Shown here one piece after another: positions 19,075 to 28,599 of a DNA stretch of 64,000 nt. The stretch is from contig NZ_CP158016.1 in the NCBI RefSeq assembly GCF_046254905.1, positions 1,426,001 to 1,490,000 of the forward strand. Reading direction: 5' to 3'. Below the pieces are notes generated by a model that was given only the letters and a program-made list of their open reading frames with translations, searched no databases and was not told the origin of the DNA. This stretch comes from Pseudaeromonas aegiceratis (GTDB lineage Bacteria > Pseudomonadota > Gammaproteobacteria > Enterobacterales > Aeromonadaceae). Numbering within the stretch: the stretch's first letter is position 1; the number at the start of each line of letters is the position of its first letter. The position numbers were made by a program, and so were the translations under genes.

Positions 19075-19533
19075 TTGGCTACGTTAGAACAACGCCTGAC
19101 TCAAATGCTCGAAGCGCCGGTGGAGGCGCTGGGCTACGAACTGTGGGGCATCGAATATGTTCGTGCCGGCAAGCACTCAACGCTGCGGGTCTATATCGAA
19201 CATCCCGATGGCATCACGGTGGAGGATTGTGCCGAGGTGAGTCATCAGGTCAGTGCCGTGCTGGATGTGGAAGATCCCATCAGCACCGAATACTACCTGG
19301 AGGTCTCCTCGCCAGGATTGGAGCGCCCTCTGCTCAAACTGTCTCATTTTTCGCGTTATCTGGGCGAAGTGGCCACGGTGACGTTGCGCATGGCGATGAA
19401 CAATCGCCGTAAATACAAAGGTGTCATCAAGCTGGTCGAAGGGGAAACCATCACCCTGACCGTCGATGGACAAGACGAGATGCTGGCGTTTGCCAACATT
19501 CAACAAGCCAATCTGGTTCCTAACTTTGATTGA
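19075..19533 (+). CDS. rimP: Ribosome maturation factor RimP
   Basis: 152 aa from a TTG start at 19075, chosen because the protein then begins (M)ATLEQRLTQMLEAPVEALG, as in E. coli RimP, and GGGGG lies upstream. The ATG at 19064 is in another frame, and upstream in-frame starts translate the terminator. Core motifs: DGITVEDCAEVSHQVSAVLD, EYYLEVSSPGLERPL and NIQQANLVP. RimP helps 30S subunit assembly. The nusA start follows 14 bases after its stop, in the classic rimP-nusA-infB operon. Confidence 0.93.
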   Translation: MATLEQRLTQMLEAPVEALGYELWGIEYVRAGKHSTLRVYIEHPDGITVEDCAEVSHQVSAVLDVEDPISTEYYLEVSSPGLERPLLKLSHFSRYLGEVATVTLRMAMNNRRKYKGVIKLVEGETITLTVDGQDEMLAFANIQQANLVPNFD

Positions 19534-19547
19534 CGAGGCAATCGGAC

Positions 19548-21047
19548 ATGAATAAAGAAATTCTGCTAGTGGTCGATGCGGTCTCCAATGAAAAGGCCGT
19601 TCCCCGCGAGAAAATTTTCCAGGCGCTGGAAACGGCCCTGGCTACCGCCACCAAGAAGAAATATGAAGGTGACATCGAAGTCCGTGTTGCCATCGATCGC
19701 AAGACCGGCGATTTCGACACCTTCCGCCGCTGGGAAGTGGTGGACGTCGAAGGGGTGCTGGAAAACCCCTTCCGCGAGATCACCCTGGACGCCGCACGGG
19801 TGGACGAACCCGAGATCCAGGTCGGTGAGTTCGTCGAGGATCAAATTGAATCCATTACCTTCGACCGTATCACCACCCAGACCGCCAAGCAGGTGATCGT
19901 GCAGAAGGTGCGCGAAGCCGAGCGGGCCCAGGTGGTGGAGCAGTTCAAGGATCAAGAAGGCAGCATCATCACCGGCGTGGTGAAGAAAGTGAACCGGGAC
20001 AACATCATCCTGGACCTGGGCAGCAATGCCGAAGCCGTGCTGTATCGCGATGACATGCTGCCCCGCGAAACCTTCCGTCCCGGCGACCGCATTCGCGGTC
20101 TGCTGGCGGCGGTGAAGCCCGAGGCTCGCGGCAGTCAGCTGTTTGTCAGCCGTGCCCATCCGGACTTCCTGAAGGAATTGTTCCGCATCGAGGTGCCGGA
20201 AATCGGCGAAGAGATCATCGAGATCAAGGGCGCCGCCCGGGATCCCGGTTCCCGTGCCAAGATTGCCGTGAAGACCAACGATCGCCGCATTGACCCCGTC
20301 GGGGCCTGTGTGGGGATGCGAGGTGCCCGGGTGCAGGCTGTCTCCGGTGAACTGGCCGGTGAGCGGATCGACATAGTGCTGTGGGATGACAACGTCGCCC
20401 AGTACGTGATCAACGCCATGGCGCCGGCGGATGTGGCCTCCATCATCGTCGATGAAGACCACCACACCATGGACATCGCCGTGGTAGCCAGCAACCTGGC
20501 GCAAGCCATCGGTCGCAACGGGCAGAACGTCCGTCTGGCTTCCCAGCTTACCGGCTGGGAGCTCAACGTCATGACGGTCGAAGAGATGCAGCAGAAGCAC
20601 CAGGCGGAAAAGGATCGCATCCTGAACCTGTTCACCCAGGCGCTGGATATCGATGACGAGTTTGCCGACGTGCTGATCGAGGAAGGTTTCTCCACCTTGG
20701 AAGAGATCGCCTATGTGCCGATGAACGAGCTGTTGTCCATCGATGGTCTGGATGAAGACATGGTGGAAGAGCTGCGGGCGCGGGCCAAGCAATCCCTCTC
20801 CACCCGGGCCCTGGCTAAGGAAGAGTCCTTCGAAGGCGTCGAGCCGGCCGAGGATCTGCTGTCCCTGAACGGGCTGAGCCGTGAATACGCCTACATGCTG
20901 GCGGCACGCGGGGTGGGAACCCTGGAAGAGCTGGCCGAGCAGGGTATCGACGATCTGATGGGGATCGAAGGAATGACCGAAGAGAAGGCGGGCCAACTCA
21001 TCATGGCTGCCCGCAATATCTGTTGGTTCGGTGAGCAGGCCGAATAA
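19548..21047 (+). CDS. nusA: Transcription termination/antitermination factor NusA
   Basis: 499 aa from the ATG at 19548, beginning MNKEILLVVDAVSNEKA as in E. coli. Order: RNA-polymerase-binding N-terminal domain (DFDTFRRW), S1 domain (about 135-200), two KH domains (around VGACVGMRGARVQAV and AQAIGRNGQNVRLAS), then two acidic C-terminal repeats (about 365-420 and 440-495). It controls pausing, Rho and intrinsic termination, and antitermination of rRNA operons with NusB, NusG and SuhB. Leader terminators upstream of rimP may allow autoregulation. Confidence 0.97.
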   Translation: MNKEILLVVDAVSNEKAVPREKIFQALETALATATKKKYEGDIEVRVAIDRKTGDFDTFRRWEVVDVEGVLENPFREITLDAARVDEPEIQVGEFVEDQIESITFDRITTQTAKQVIVQKVREAERAQVVEQFKDQEGSIITGVVKKVNRDNIILDLGSNAEAVLYRDDMLPRETFRPGDRIRGLLAAVKPEARGSQLFVSRAHPDFLKELFRIEVPEIGEEIIEIKGAARDPGSRAKIAVKTNDRRIDPVGACVGMRGARVQAVSGELAGERIDIVLWDDNVAQYVINAMAPADVASIIVDEDHHTMDIAVVASNLAQAIGRNGQNVRLASQLTGWELNVMTVEEMQQKHQAEKDRILNLFTQALDIDDEFADVLIEEGFSTLEEIAYVPMNELLSIDGLDEDMVEELRARAKQSLSTRALAKEESFEGVEPAEDLLSLNGLSREYAYMLAARGVGTLEELAEQGIDDLMGIEGMTEEKAGQLIMAARNICWFGEQAE

Positions 21048-21063
21048 TCTGCGGAGGTAATGA

Positions 21064-23724
21064 ATGGCAGAAGTATCAGTAAAACAACTTGCCCAAGATA
21101 TCGAGACCCCGGTGGAGCGTCTTCTTCAGCAGTTCTCCGCGGCTGGTATAACCAAGTCCGTGGAAGACATGGTGAGCGAAGATGAGAAGCAGAACCTGCT
21201 GGCCCATCTAAAGCAACAGCATGGTGGCGATAGCGACACCGAACCCAAGCGTATGACATTGCAGCGCAAAACCAAAAGCACCTTGAGTGTCCAGGGCGCA
21301 GGTGGTAAGAACAAGTCTGTTCAAGTGGAAGTGCGCAAGTCCAAGACCTACGTCCGCCGCTCCGCGGTGGACGATGCCCAGCGGCAGGAAGAGGAAGAGC
21401 GGGCGCGTCAGGAAGCTGAACGTCAGGCTCAGGAAGAGAAGGCCCGTCAGGAAGCGGCAGCGGCAGAAGCCCGCGCCAAGGCTGAGCAGGCCAAGGCCCA
21501 GGAACAGGCGCGCAAGAGTGCCGCGGCCAAGAATGAGCCTCCCAAGAAGGCTCATAAAGAGGTAGACGAGATGGCCAAGCGGGAAGAAGAGGCGCTCAAG
21601 CGCCAGCAGGAGCAGGAAGCTCAACGCAAGGCAGAAGCCGAAGCCGAACGCAAGGCCGAGGAAGCCCGTCGTTTGGCGGAAGAGAACTCAGCCCGCTGGG
21701 CTGAAGAGGAAGTCGCCCGTAAGAAGGCCGAAGAGGCGGATGACGAGAGCGGCAATACCTCCACCTTCGTCAAGGAAGCCGAGGCCGAGCGTGAGCGCCA
21801 AGCCGAGTCCCGTGGCCGTCGCCGTCCTGCCGTGGCCAAGGCCAAGAAGGGCCATGACGATGACCGTCGCGATCGTGAAGATCGGGCCCGTGGCCGTGCC
21901 AAGGGCAAGCGGGGTCGCATCAGTGCCCCCAGCTCCATGCAGCATGGTTTCAACAAGCCGGCGCAGCCGGTTAACCGCGACGTGGTGATCGGCGAGACCA
22001 TCACAGTCGGCGAGTTGGCCCAGAAGATGGCGGTCAAGGCGGTTGAGGTGATCAAGGTGATGATGAAGATGGGCGCCATGGCGACCATCAACCAGGTCAT
22101 TGATCAGGAAACCGCCCAGCTGGTGGCCGAAGAGATGGGCCACAAGGTGACTCTGCGTCGTGAAAACGAGCTGGAAGAGGCCGTGCTGCAGGATCGTGAT
22201 TCCAACGCCGAGGCCCAGCACCGTGCGCCCGTGGTGACCATCATGGGTCACGTCGACCACGGTAAGACCTCCCTGCTGGACTACATCCGTAAGGCCAAGG
22301 TCGCGGCGGGTGAGGCCGGTGGTATTACCCAGCATATCGGTGCGTATCACGTACAAACCGACAACGGCATGATCACCTTCCTGGATACCCCGGGTCACGC
22401 GGCCTTTACCGCCATGCGTGCTCGTGGTGCCAAGGCTACCGATATCGTGATCCTGGTGGTGGCGGCAGATGACGGCGTCATGCCCCAGACCATCGAAGCC
22501 ATTCAACACGCCAAGGCCGGTAACGTGCCCCTGGTGGTGGCGGTGAACAAGATCGATAAGCCGGCCGCCGATCCGGATCGGGTGATGAACGAGCTGACCC
22601 GCTACGGTGTGGTCTCCGAAGAGTGGGGTGGTGATACCCAGTTCGTGCAGGTTTCTGCCAAGACCGGTCAGGGGATCGACGATCTGCTGAACTCCATCCT
22701 GCTGCAGGCCGAAGTGCTGGAACTGACCGCGGTGGAAGATGCCATGGCGTCCGGTGTGGTCATCGAATCCCGCCTGGACAAGGGCCGTGGCCCGGTTGCC
22801 ACCGTGCTGGTGCAAGAAGGGACCCTGCGGCAGGGCGATATCGTGCTGTGCGGTCTGGAATACGGCCGGGTGCGCGCCATGCGCGACGAGCTGGGCCAAG
22901 ACGTCAAGGAAGCCGGTCCCTCCTTCCCGGTGGAGATCCTGGGTCTGTCCGGGGTGCCGTCCGCCGGTGACGAAGCGACCGTGGTGCGTGACGAGAAGAA
23001 GGCCCGTGAAGTGGCCCTGTATCGTCAAGGCAAGTTCCGCGAAGTCAAGCTGGCGCGTCAGCAGAAGGCCAAGCTGGAGAACATGTTCTCCAACATGACC
23101 GAAGGCGAAGTCTCCGAGCTGAACGTGGTGCTGAAGGCCGACGTTCAGGGTTCAACCGAAGCTATCTGCGACTCCTTGCTGAAGCTCTCCACCGACGAAG
23201 TGAAGGTGAAGATCATCGGCTCCGGTGTCGGTGGTATCACGGAAACCGACGCCAGCCTGGCGGCCGCCTCCAATGCCATCATCCTGGGCTTCAACGTCCG
23301 CGCCGATGCCTCCGCCCGTCGCATCATAGAGTCAGAAAACCTGGATCTGCGTTACTACTCCGTGATCTACGATCTGATCGATGAGGTGAAGCAGGCCATG
23401 AGCGGCATGCTGGCGCCGGAGTACAAGCAGGAGATCATCGGTCTGGCCGAGGTGCGCGACGTGTTCAAGTCACCGAAGTTTGGTGCCGTGGCCGGCTGTA
23501 TGGTCACCGAAGGGACCGTCAAGCGCAACAACCCCATCCGAGTGCTGCGTGACAACGTGGTCATCTATGAAGGCGAGCTGGAATCCCTGCGTCGCTTCAA
23601 GGATGACGTGCCCGAGGTCAAGAATGGCTACGAATGTGGTATCGCCGTGAAGAACTACAACGACGTTCGCGTCGGCGACCAGATCGAAGTCTATGAGACC
23701 GTCGAGATCCAGCGCACGCTGTAA
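21064..23724 (+). CDS. infB: Translation initiation factor IF-2
   Basis: 886 aa. The IF2-N module at the start (VSVKQLAQDIETPVERLLQQF) is followed by a long charged Glu/Ala/Arg/Lys-rich linker (about 95-290), typical of enterobacterial-type IF-2, and a second IF2-N-like helix bundle. G-domain motifs are GHVDHGKTS (G1), DTPGHAAF (G3), NKIDK (G4) and a VSAKTG-type G5. Domains II-IV follow. It is the GTPase that places fMet-tRNA on the 30S subunit. It starts 16 bases after nusA. The initiator tRNA gene in the same cluster serves the same step. Confidence 0.97.
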   Translation: MAEVSVKQLAQDIETPVERLLQQFSAAGITKSVEDMVSEDEKQNLLAHLKQQHGGDSDTEPKRMTLQRKTKSTLSVQGAGGKNKSVQVEVRKSKTYVRRSAVDDAQRQEEEERARQEAERQAQEEKARQEAAAAEARAKAEQAKAQEQARKSAAAKNEPPKKAHKEVDEMAKREEEALKRQQEQEAQRKAEAEAERKAEEARRLAEENSARWAEEEVARKKAEEADDESGNTSTFVKEAEAERERQAESRGRRRPAVAKAKKGHDDDRRDREDRARGRAKGKRGRISAPSSMQHGFNKPAQPVNRDVVIGETITVGELAQKMAVKAVEVIKVMMKMGAMATINQVIDQETAQLVAEEMGHKVTLRRENELEEAVLQDRDSNAEAQHRAPVVTIMGHVDHGKTSLLDYIRKAKVAAGEAGGITQHIGAYHVQTDNGMITFLDTPGHAAFTAMRARGAKATDIVILVVAADDGVMPQTIEAIQHAKAGNVPLVVAVNKIDKPAADPDRVMNELTRYGVVSEEWGGDTQFVQVSAKTGQGIDDLLNSILLQAEVLELTAVEDAMASGVVIESRLDKGRGPVATVLVQEGTLRQGDIVLCGLEYGRVRAMRDELGQDVKEAGPSFPVEILGLSGVPSAGDEATVVRDEKKAREVALYRQGKFREVKLARQQKAKLENMFSNMTEGEVSELNVVLKADVQGSTEAICDSLLKLSTDEVKVKIIGSGVGGITETDASLAAASNAIILGFNVRADASARRIIESENLDLRYYSVIYDLIDEVKQAMSGMLAPEYKQEIIGLAEVRDVFKSPKFGAVAGCMVTEGTVKRNNPIRVLRDNVVIYEGELESLRRFKDDVPEVKNGYECGIAVKNYNDVRVGDQIEVYETVEIQRTL

Positions 23725-23739
23725 TCCATAGCCAAAAAC

Positions 23740-23763
23740 AGGGGGCTTAACGGCCCCCTTTTT
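23740..23763 (+). terminator. Terminator between infB and rbfA
   Basis: Stem AGGGGGC (23740-23746) with GCCCCCT (23753-23759) and T5. It is inside the operon, so it probably tunes rather than ends transcription. Confidence 0.75.
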
Positions 23764-23777
23764 GTCAGGAATTTTCC

Positions 23778-24179
23778 ATGAGTAAAGAATTCAGCCGTGC
23801 CCGCCGTGTGGCGCAGCAGGTGCAGCGGGAAGTGGCCCTGATACTGCAGCGGGAGATCAAGGATCCCCGTATCGGTATGGTCACCGTCTCCGACGTGGAG
23901 GTGAGCCGCGACCTGCAGCACGCCAAGATCTTTGTCACCTTCCTCTTCGATGATGAGCCGAACATCAAGGCGGGTCTGAAGGTGTTGGAAGACGCGGCCG
24001 GCTATGTCCGGATTTTGCTGGGTAAGGCCATGCAGCTGCGGGTGGTGCCCGAGTTGCGCTTTGCCTATGATAAGACCCTGGTTGAGGGCATGCGCCTGTC
24101 CAACCTGGTGACCAACACGATTCGCGAAGACGAGCGCCTGCACCAGGACGCCGGTCACAGCGAGGAGGAAGAAGAGTAA
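23778..24179 (+). CDS. rbfA: Ribosome-binding factor A
   Basis: 133 aa. Signature REFSRARRVAQQVQREVALILQREIKDPR-type N-terminus (here SKEFSRARR), then MVTVSDVEVSRDLQHAKIFVTF and the KH-like fold ending RVVPELRFAYD. The C-terminus is very acidic (HSEEEEE). RbfA binds immature 30S subunits near the 5' end of 16S rRNA and matters in cold shock. truB begins two bases after its stop, so the genes are tightly coupled. Confidence 0.95.
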   Translation: MSKEFSRARRVAQQVQREVALILQREIKDPRIGMVTVSDVEVSRDLQHAKIFVTFLFDDEPNIKAGLKVLEDAAGYVRILLGKAMQLRVVPELRFAYDKTLVEGMRLSNLVTNTIREDERLHQDAGHSEEEEE

Positions 24180-24181
24180 AG

Positions 24182-25150
24182 ATGTCTCGACGACGTCGTT
24201 TCAAGGGCCGTGATGTGCACGGCATACTGCTGTTGAACAAGCCCAGCGGCATCAGCTCCAACGATGCCCTGCAGCAGGTCAAGCGTATCTATAACGCCGC
24301 CAAGGCGGGTCATACCGGTGCCTTGGATCCCCTGGCCACCGGCATGTTGCCCATCTGCCTGGGGGAGGCCACCAAGTTTTCCCAGTTCCTGCTGGATGCG
24401 GACAAGCGCTACCAGGTGACTGCCCAGCTGGGGGTGCGGACCGATACCAGCGACGCCGAGGGCGAGGTGATCAGTCGCCGTCCGGTGGCGGTGACCGCCG
24501 AGCAGCTCGCCGCCGTGTTGCCGCGTTTCATGGGGGAAACCATGCAGGTGCCCTCCATGTATTCCGCCCTCAAGCACAATGGCCGACCGCTGTACGAGTA
24601 TGCGCGGGAAGGGATCGAGGTGGAACGCGAGGCGCGCCCCATCACCATCTATGATCTGACGCTGCTCCACTTCAGCGGTGATCAGCTGAGCCTGGATGTG
24701 CACTGCTCCAAGGGCACCTACATTCGCACCCTGATCGACGATCTGGGCGAGCTGCTGGGCTGTGGTGCCCATGTGACCGCCCTGCATCGCAGCCAGGTCG
24801 CCGGCTATCCGGCGGATCGCATGCTGACCCTGGAGCAGCTGGAGACCATCTTCTCCCGCTGTAAGCAGGCCGGCAGTCCGCCGCGGGAGCAACTGGATCC
24901 CCTGTTGCTGCCCATGGACACCGCGGTGGCGGCGCTGCCCGAGGTGAACATGTCGGCCATCGTGGCCAGCTATGTCAATCAGGGCCAGGCGGTACAGGTG
25001 CCTGGCGTGCCCCTCGAGGGGTTCGTGCGCATGACGGTGGGTGAGGAACGCGAGTTCATCGGGGTCGGCGAGATCGACGACGATGGCAAGGTGGCTCCCC
25101 GCCGGCTGGTGCGTATCGCCGGCGACGATGAGGAAGAAGAGCAGGCCTGA
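24182..25150 (+). CDS. truB: tRNA pseudouridine(55) synthase TruB
   Basis: 322 aa. Catalytic motif GHTGALDPLATG with the nucleophilic Asp near residue 49. Also LLLNKPSGISSNDALQ at the N-terminus and CSKGTYIRTLIDDLGELLG in the core, then a C-terminal PUA-like domain and an acidic tail. It converts U55 in the T-loop of tRNAs. It is part of the nusA-infB-rbfA-truB-rpsO-pnp order shared with E. coli. Confidence 0.96.
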   Translation: MSRRRRFKGRDVHGILLLNKPSGISSNDALQQVKRIYNAAKAGHTGALDPLATGMLPICLGEATKFSQFLLDADKRYQVTAQLGVRTDTSDAEGEVISRRPVAVTAEQLAAVLPRFMGETMQVPSMYSALKHNGRPLYEYAREGIEVEREARPITIYDLTLLHFSGDQLSLDVHCSKGTYIRTLIDDLGELLGCGAHVTALHRSQVAGYPADRMLTLEQLETIFSRCKQAGSPPREQLDPLLLPMDTAVAALPEVNMSAIVASYVNQGQAVQVPGVPLEGFVRMTVGEEREFIGVGEIDDDGKVAPRRLVRIAGDDEEEEQA

Positions 25151-25257
25151 ATGGCTTGCCTTGGTCCGGGGAGTGTGGGAGAATCCGCTGCCCTTTTTGG
25201 CTGAATTAGTGATCGGCCAAAATCACTTAGTAAGTTTGAATGAATTGGAGAATGACT

Positions 25258-25527
25258 ATGTCACTAAACGCCGAAACCAAAGCACAAATCGTTGCTGAAC
25301 ACGCTCGTGGCGCCAACGACACCGGTTCACCGGAAGTTCAGGTTGCCCTGCTGACCGCCCAGATCAACCATCTGCAAGGTCACTTCGCCGAGCACAGCAA
25401 GGATCACCACGGTCGTCGTGGTCTGCTGCGCATGGTTTCCCAGCGTCGCAAGCTGCTGGACTACCTGAAGCGTAAGGACGAAGCGCGTTACGTTTCCCTG
25501 ATCCAGAAGCTGGGTCTGCGTCGTTAA
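25258..25527 (+). CDS. rpsO: 30S ribosomal protein S15
   Basis: 89 aa from the ATG at 25258, exactly the E. coli length; the in-frame ATG at 25240 would add six residues. Sequence blocks DTGSPEVQVALLTAQINHL, KDHHGRRGLLRMVSQRRKLL and YLKRKDEARY are invariant S15 features. S15 binds 16S rRNA helices 20-22 and in E. coli represses its own mRNA; no equivalent pseudoknot was confirmed here. A terminator follows before pnp. Confidence 0.97.
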   Translation: MSLNAETKAQIVAEHARGANDTGSPEVQVALLTAQINHLQGHFAEHSKDHHGRRGLLRMVSQRRKLLDYLKRKDEARYVSLIQKLGLRR

Positions 25528-25555
25528 TCGACGACAAGCACAAGCTGCTATTCGC

Positions 25556-25583
25556 AAAAAGGAGGCTTTGGCCTCCTTTTTTT
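25556..25583 (+). terminator. Intrinsic terminator after rpsO
   Basis: An 11-bp stem (25556-25566 with 25571-25581), loop TTTG, T-run to 25583. Confidence 0.88.
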
Positions 25584-25641
25584 CGTTTGCTGCCGATGGC
25601 CGCGACTGTGTGCGGGCGCAAACTCTTACTGCTTGACGCTC

Positions 25642-25669
25642 TTACCTTTTGCCGGCGTTAGGCTATACT
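25642..25669 (+). promoter_or_regulatory. Probable promoter for pnp
   Basis: TTACCT (25642-25647), 16 bases, then TATACT (25664-25669), 45 bases before the pnp start and after the rpsO terminator. The -10 is good and the -35 moderate. Confidence 0.5.
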
Positions 25670-25713
25670 GGTGCGCTAAATTAAGCGACCAAACACAGAC
25701 AAAGGAAATTCAA

Positions 25714-27867
25714 GTGAATCCTATTGTAAAAACCTTCCAATACGGTCAACACACCGTCACCCTGGAAACCGGGGTTATGGCCCGTCAGGCCTCTGGCGCC
25801 GTCATGGCGAGCATGGATGACACCGCCGTTTTCGTTGCGGTAGTCGGCAGAAAAGAAGCGACTCCGGGCCGGGATTTCTTCCCGCTGACCGTGAACTATC
25901 AGGAGCGTACCTACGCGGCTGGTCGCATTCCGGGAGGTTTTTTCAAGCGTGAAGGCCGCCCCAGTGAAGGCGAAACCCTGATCGCCCGTCTGATTGACCG
26001 CCCGATCCGTCCCCTGTTCCCGGAAGGTTTCCTCAACGAGGTGCAGGTGATTGCCACCGTGGTCTCCTCCAACCCCAAGGTGCCGACGGATATCGTTGCC
26101 ATGCTGGGTACCTCTGCGGCCCTGGCCGTCTCCGGCATCCCGTTCAACGGCCCCATCGGTGCCGCCCGTGTGGGTTATGCCAACGGTCAATACCTGCTGA
26201 ACCCCACCGCGGATGAGATCAAGGACAGCCAGCTGGATCTGGTGGTGGCCGGTACCGAATCCGCCGTGCTGATGGTGGAGTCCGAGGCGCAAATCCTGCC
26301 GGAAGACGTCATGCTGGGTGCTGTGGTCTATGGCCACGACCAGATGCAGACCGCCATCAAGGCCATCAATGAATTCGCCGCCGAGGCCGGTGCCAAGCCC
26401 TGGAACTGGGTGGCCCCCGCCGTCAACACCGATCTGAAGGCCAAGATTGCCGAGCTGGCCACCGCCGAGCTGGGTGAAGCCTACCGCATCACCGAGAAGG
26501 CCGTGCGTTACGAAACCATCGGCGCCATCAAGCAGAAGGTGATCGATCAACTGGTGGCTGCAGATGAGACAGTCGATGCCAAGCTGGCCGGTGAGCTGTT
26601 CCATACCCTGGAGAGCGAGATCGTCCGTGGCCGCGTGCTGCGTGGCGAACCGCGGATCGACGGCCGTAATCCCCAGATGATCCGTGCCCTGTCCGTGGGG
26701 ACCGGTCTGCTGCCGCGGGTGCACGGCTCCGCCCTGTTCACCCGGGGTGAAACCCAGGCCCTGGTGACTGCCACCCTGGCCACCGAACGCTCCGCCCAGA
26801 TCATCGACGAGCTGGCCGGTGAGCGCGTCGACCGCTTCATGCTGCACTACAACTTCCCGCCCTACTGCGTCGGTGAAACCGGCATGGTGGGGTCACCCAA
26901 GCGCCGCGAGATCGGCCACGGTCGTCTGGCCAAGCGTGGTATCGCCGCCGTGATGCCGAGCCAGGACGTGTTCCCCTACACGGTACGTGTGGTGTCCGAG
27001 ATTACCGAGTCAAACGGCTCCTCCTCCATGGCCTCCGTCTGCGGCTCCTCCCTGGCGCTGATGGATGCCGGTGTGCCCATCAAGGCCTCCGTGGCCGGTA
27101 TCGCCATGGGTCTGGTGAAGGAAGGCGACGAGTTTGTCGTGCTGTCCGACATCCTGGGTGACGAAGACCACCTGGGCGACATGGACTTCAAGGTGGCCGG
27201 GACCACCGAGGGCGTGACCGCCCTGCAGATGGACATCAAGATCGAAGGCATCACCAAGGAAATCATGGAAGTGGCCCTCAAGCAGGCCCGCGACGCCCGT
27301 CTGCACATCCTGAAGGTGATGGACGAAGCCATGCCCCAGTCTCGTGCCGAGATCTCCGACTATGCGCCGCGTATTCACACCATCAAGATCAACCCTGAGA
27401 AGATCAAGGATGTGATCGGCAAGGGCGGTTCCGTGATCCGTGCCCTGACCGAAGAAACCGGCACCACCATCGAGCTGGACGATGACGGTACCGTGAAGAT
27501 CGCCGCCGTGGACGGCGACGCTGCCAAGGAAGCCATCCGTCGCATCGAAGCCCTGACCGCCGAGGTGGAAGTGGGTCGCATCTACGAAGGCAAGGTGGTT
27601 CGCCTGGCCGACTTCGGTGCCTTCGTCAACATCCTGCCCGGTAAAGATGGTCTGGTGCACATCTCCCAGATCACTGAAGAGCGAGTGAAGGACGTGAACG
27701 ACTACCTCAAGATGGGTGACGTGGTGCGTGCCAAGGTGCTGGAAGTGGATCGCCAGGGCCGTGTCCGCCTGTCCATCAAGGAAGCGGTGCGGGACGAAAA
27801 TCCCCAAGCTGCCGCCCCGGTCGTAGAAGAAGCGCAACCGGTCGTCGAGGCCCCCAGCGAGGAGTAA
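25714..27867 (+). CDS. pnp: Polynucleotide phosphorylase
   Basis: 717 aa from a GTG at 25714, chosen because AAAGGA precedes it and the protein then begins (M)NPIVKTFQYGQHTVTLETG, as in E. coli PNPase (711 aa). Two RNase PH domains are present, with FFPLTVNYQERTYAAGRIPG in the first and GSALFTRGETQALVT and SDILGDEDHLGDMDFKVAG in the second. A KH domain follows (IKDVIGKGGSVIRALTEETG), then an S1 domain (VGRIYEGKVVRLADFGAFV). It degrades RNA 3'-5' using phosphate and is a degradosome component. Confidence 0.97.
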   Translation: MNPIVKTFQYGQHTVTLETGVMARQASGAVMASMDDTAVFVAVVGRKEATPGRDFFPLTVNYQERTYAAGRIPGGFFKREGRPSEGETLIARLIDRPIRPLFPEGFLNEVQVIATVVSSNPKVPTDIVAMLGTSAALAVSGIPFNGPIGAARVGYANGQYLLNPTADEIKDSQLDLVVAGTESAVLMVESEAQILPEDVMLGAVVYGHDQMQTAIKAINEFAAEAGAKPWNWVAPAVNTDLKAKIAELATAELGEAYRITEKAVRYETIGAIKQKVIDQLVAADETVDAKLAGELFHTLESEIVRGRVLRGEPRIDGRNPQMIRALSVGTGLLPRVHGSALFTRGETQALVTATLATERSAQIIDELAGERVDRFMLHYNFPPYCVGETGMVGSPKRREIGHGRLAKRGIAAVMPSQDVFPYTVRVVSEITESNGSSSMASVCGSSLALMDAGVPIKASVAGIAMGLVKEGDEFVVLSDILGDEDHLGDMDFKVAGTTEGVTALQMDIKIEGITKEIMEVALKQARDARLHILKVMDEAMPQSRAEISDYAPRIHTIKINPEKIKDVIGKGGSVIRALTEETGTTIELDDDGTVKIAAVDGDAAKEAIRRIEALTAEVEVGRIYEGKVVRLADFGAFVNILPGKDGLVHISQITEERVKDVNDYLKMGDVVRAKVLEVDRQGRVRLSIKEAVRDENPQAAAPVVEEAQPVVEAPSEE

Positions 27868-27879
27868 TTTCCCCGCATG

Positions 27880-27912
27880 AAAAAAGCCCATCCTCTGGAT
27901 GGGCTTTTTTTT
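27880..27912 (+). terminator. Intrinsic terminator after pnp
   Basis: A 14-bp stem (27880-27893 with 27897-27910), TCT loop, T8. The A-run in the 5' arm means it can also serve the convergent hydrolase gene. Confidence 0.9.
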
Positions 27913-27935
27913 GTCCGTCCTTTACCGACTTCGGA

Positions 27936-28454
27936 TTACAGGCCGCGCAGATGCGCCGCCAGCCGCGCCAGGCCATCCGGCCAGTGACCGTGGCCGGAGT
28001 CCGCATTGACGTGACCCTGGCTACCCAGGTGCTGCGGGGTCAGCTGCCAGCGGCGCGCCAGCAGCGCTGCCCGGTCGGCGGCGAGCCAGGGATCGTTATC
28101 GGACAGCAATAGGCTGGTGGGGCAGGTGGGTGGCGGCAGGGCTTCGTCCGGAATGGCAAAATGGGCGGGATCCGGTGGCGCCACCAGAAACAGGCTGGCG
28201 ATTTTCTCCGGGTGAGTACTGGCGGCACTGAGACTCGCCAGACAGCCAAAGGAGTGGGCCACCAGATGTAGCGGCGTGGGGCTGTCGGCCAGATGCCGGC
28301 AGAGTACCTGGGTCCACTGGGCCAGATCCGGCGTCTGCCAATCCTGATCCCGTACCCGCCGCCACTGGGGGTGGGTGGCATGCCAACGGGTTTGCCAGTG
28401 GTCCGGACCACTGTCCTGATAGCCTGGGACCAGCAGCAGGGGGAGATGATTCAT
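27936..28454 (-). CDS. RBBP9/YdeN-family alpha/beta serine hydrolase
   Basis: 172 aa from the ATG at 28454; a GTG at 28469 is an alternative but GAGG fits the ATG. Features: LLLVPGYQDSGPDHWQ (oxyanion region), nucleophile elbow AHSFGCLA with Ser, acid residue in SDNDPW and catalytic His in GHVNADSGHGHWPDG. These are the hallmarks of the small single-domain RBBP9/YdeN hydrolases, whose substrates are mostly unknown. It is convergent with pnp, downstream of suhB on the same strand but separated from it by the suhB terminator. Confidence 0.85.
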   Translation of the reverse strand: MNHLPLLLVPGYQDSGPDHWQTRWHATHPQWRRVRDQDWQTPDLAQWTQVLCRHLADSPTPLHLVAHSFGCLASLSAASTHPEKIASLFLVAPPDPAHFAIPDEALPPPTCPTSLLLSDNDPWLAADRAALLARRWQLTPQHLGSQGHVNADSGHGHWPDGLARLAAHLRGL

Positions 28455-28542
28455 GGCGTAAGTCCTCACGGGGATGAGCAGCCAGTCTGCCTCAAGTGAT
28501 AAGGCAAATTAAATATATAAAGAGACTATTTAATATCTCTTT

Positions 28543-28574
28543 GAAATAAAAGAGGCCACCCTGGGGTGGCCTCT
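28543..28574 (-). terminator. suhB terminator
   Basis: An 11-bp perfect stem (28551-28561 with 28564-28574) with a very small loop. On the minus strand it is followed by a T-rich stretch, 26 bases after the suhB stop codon. Confidence 0.8.
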
Positions 28575-28599
28575 CTGCTTGGCGCTGTGTCCCTTTGGC

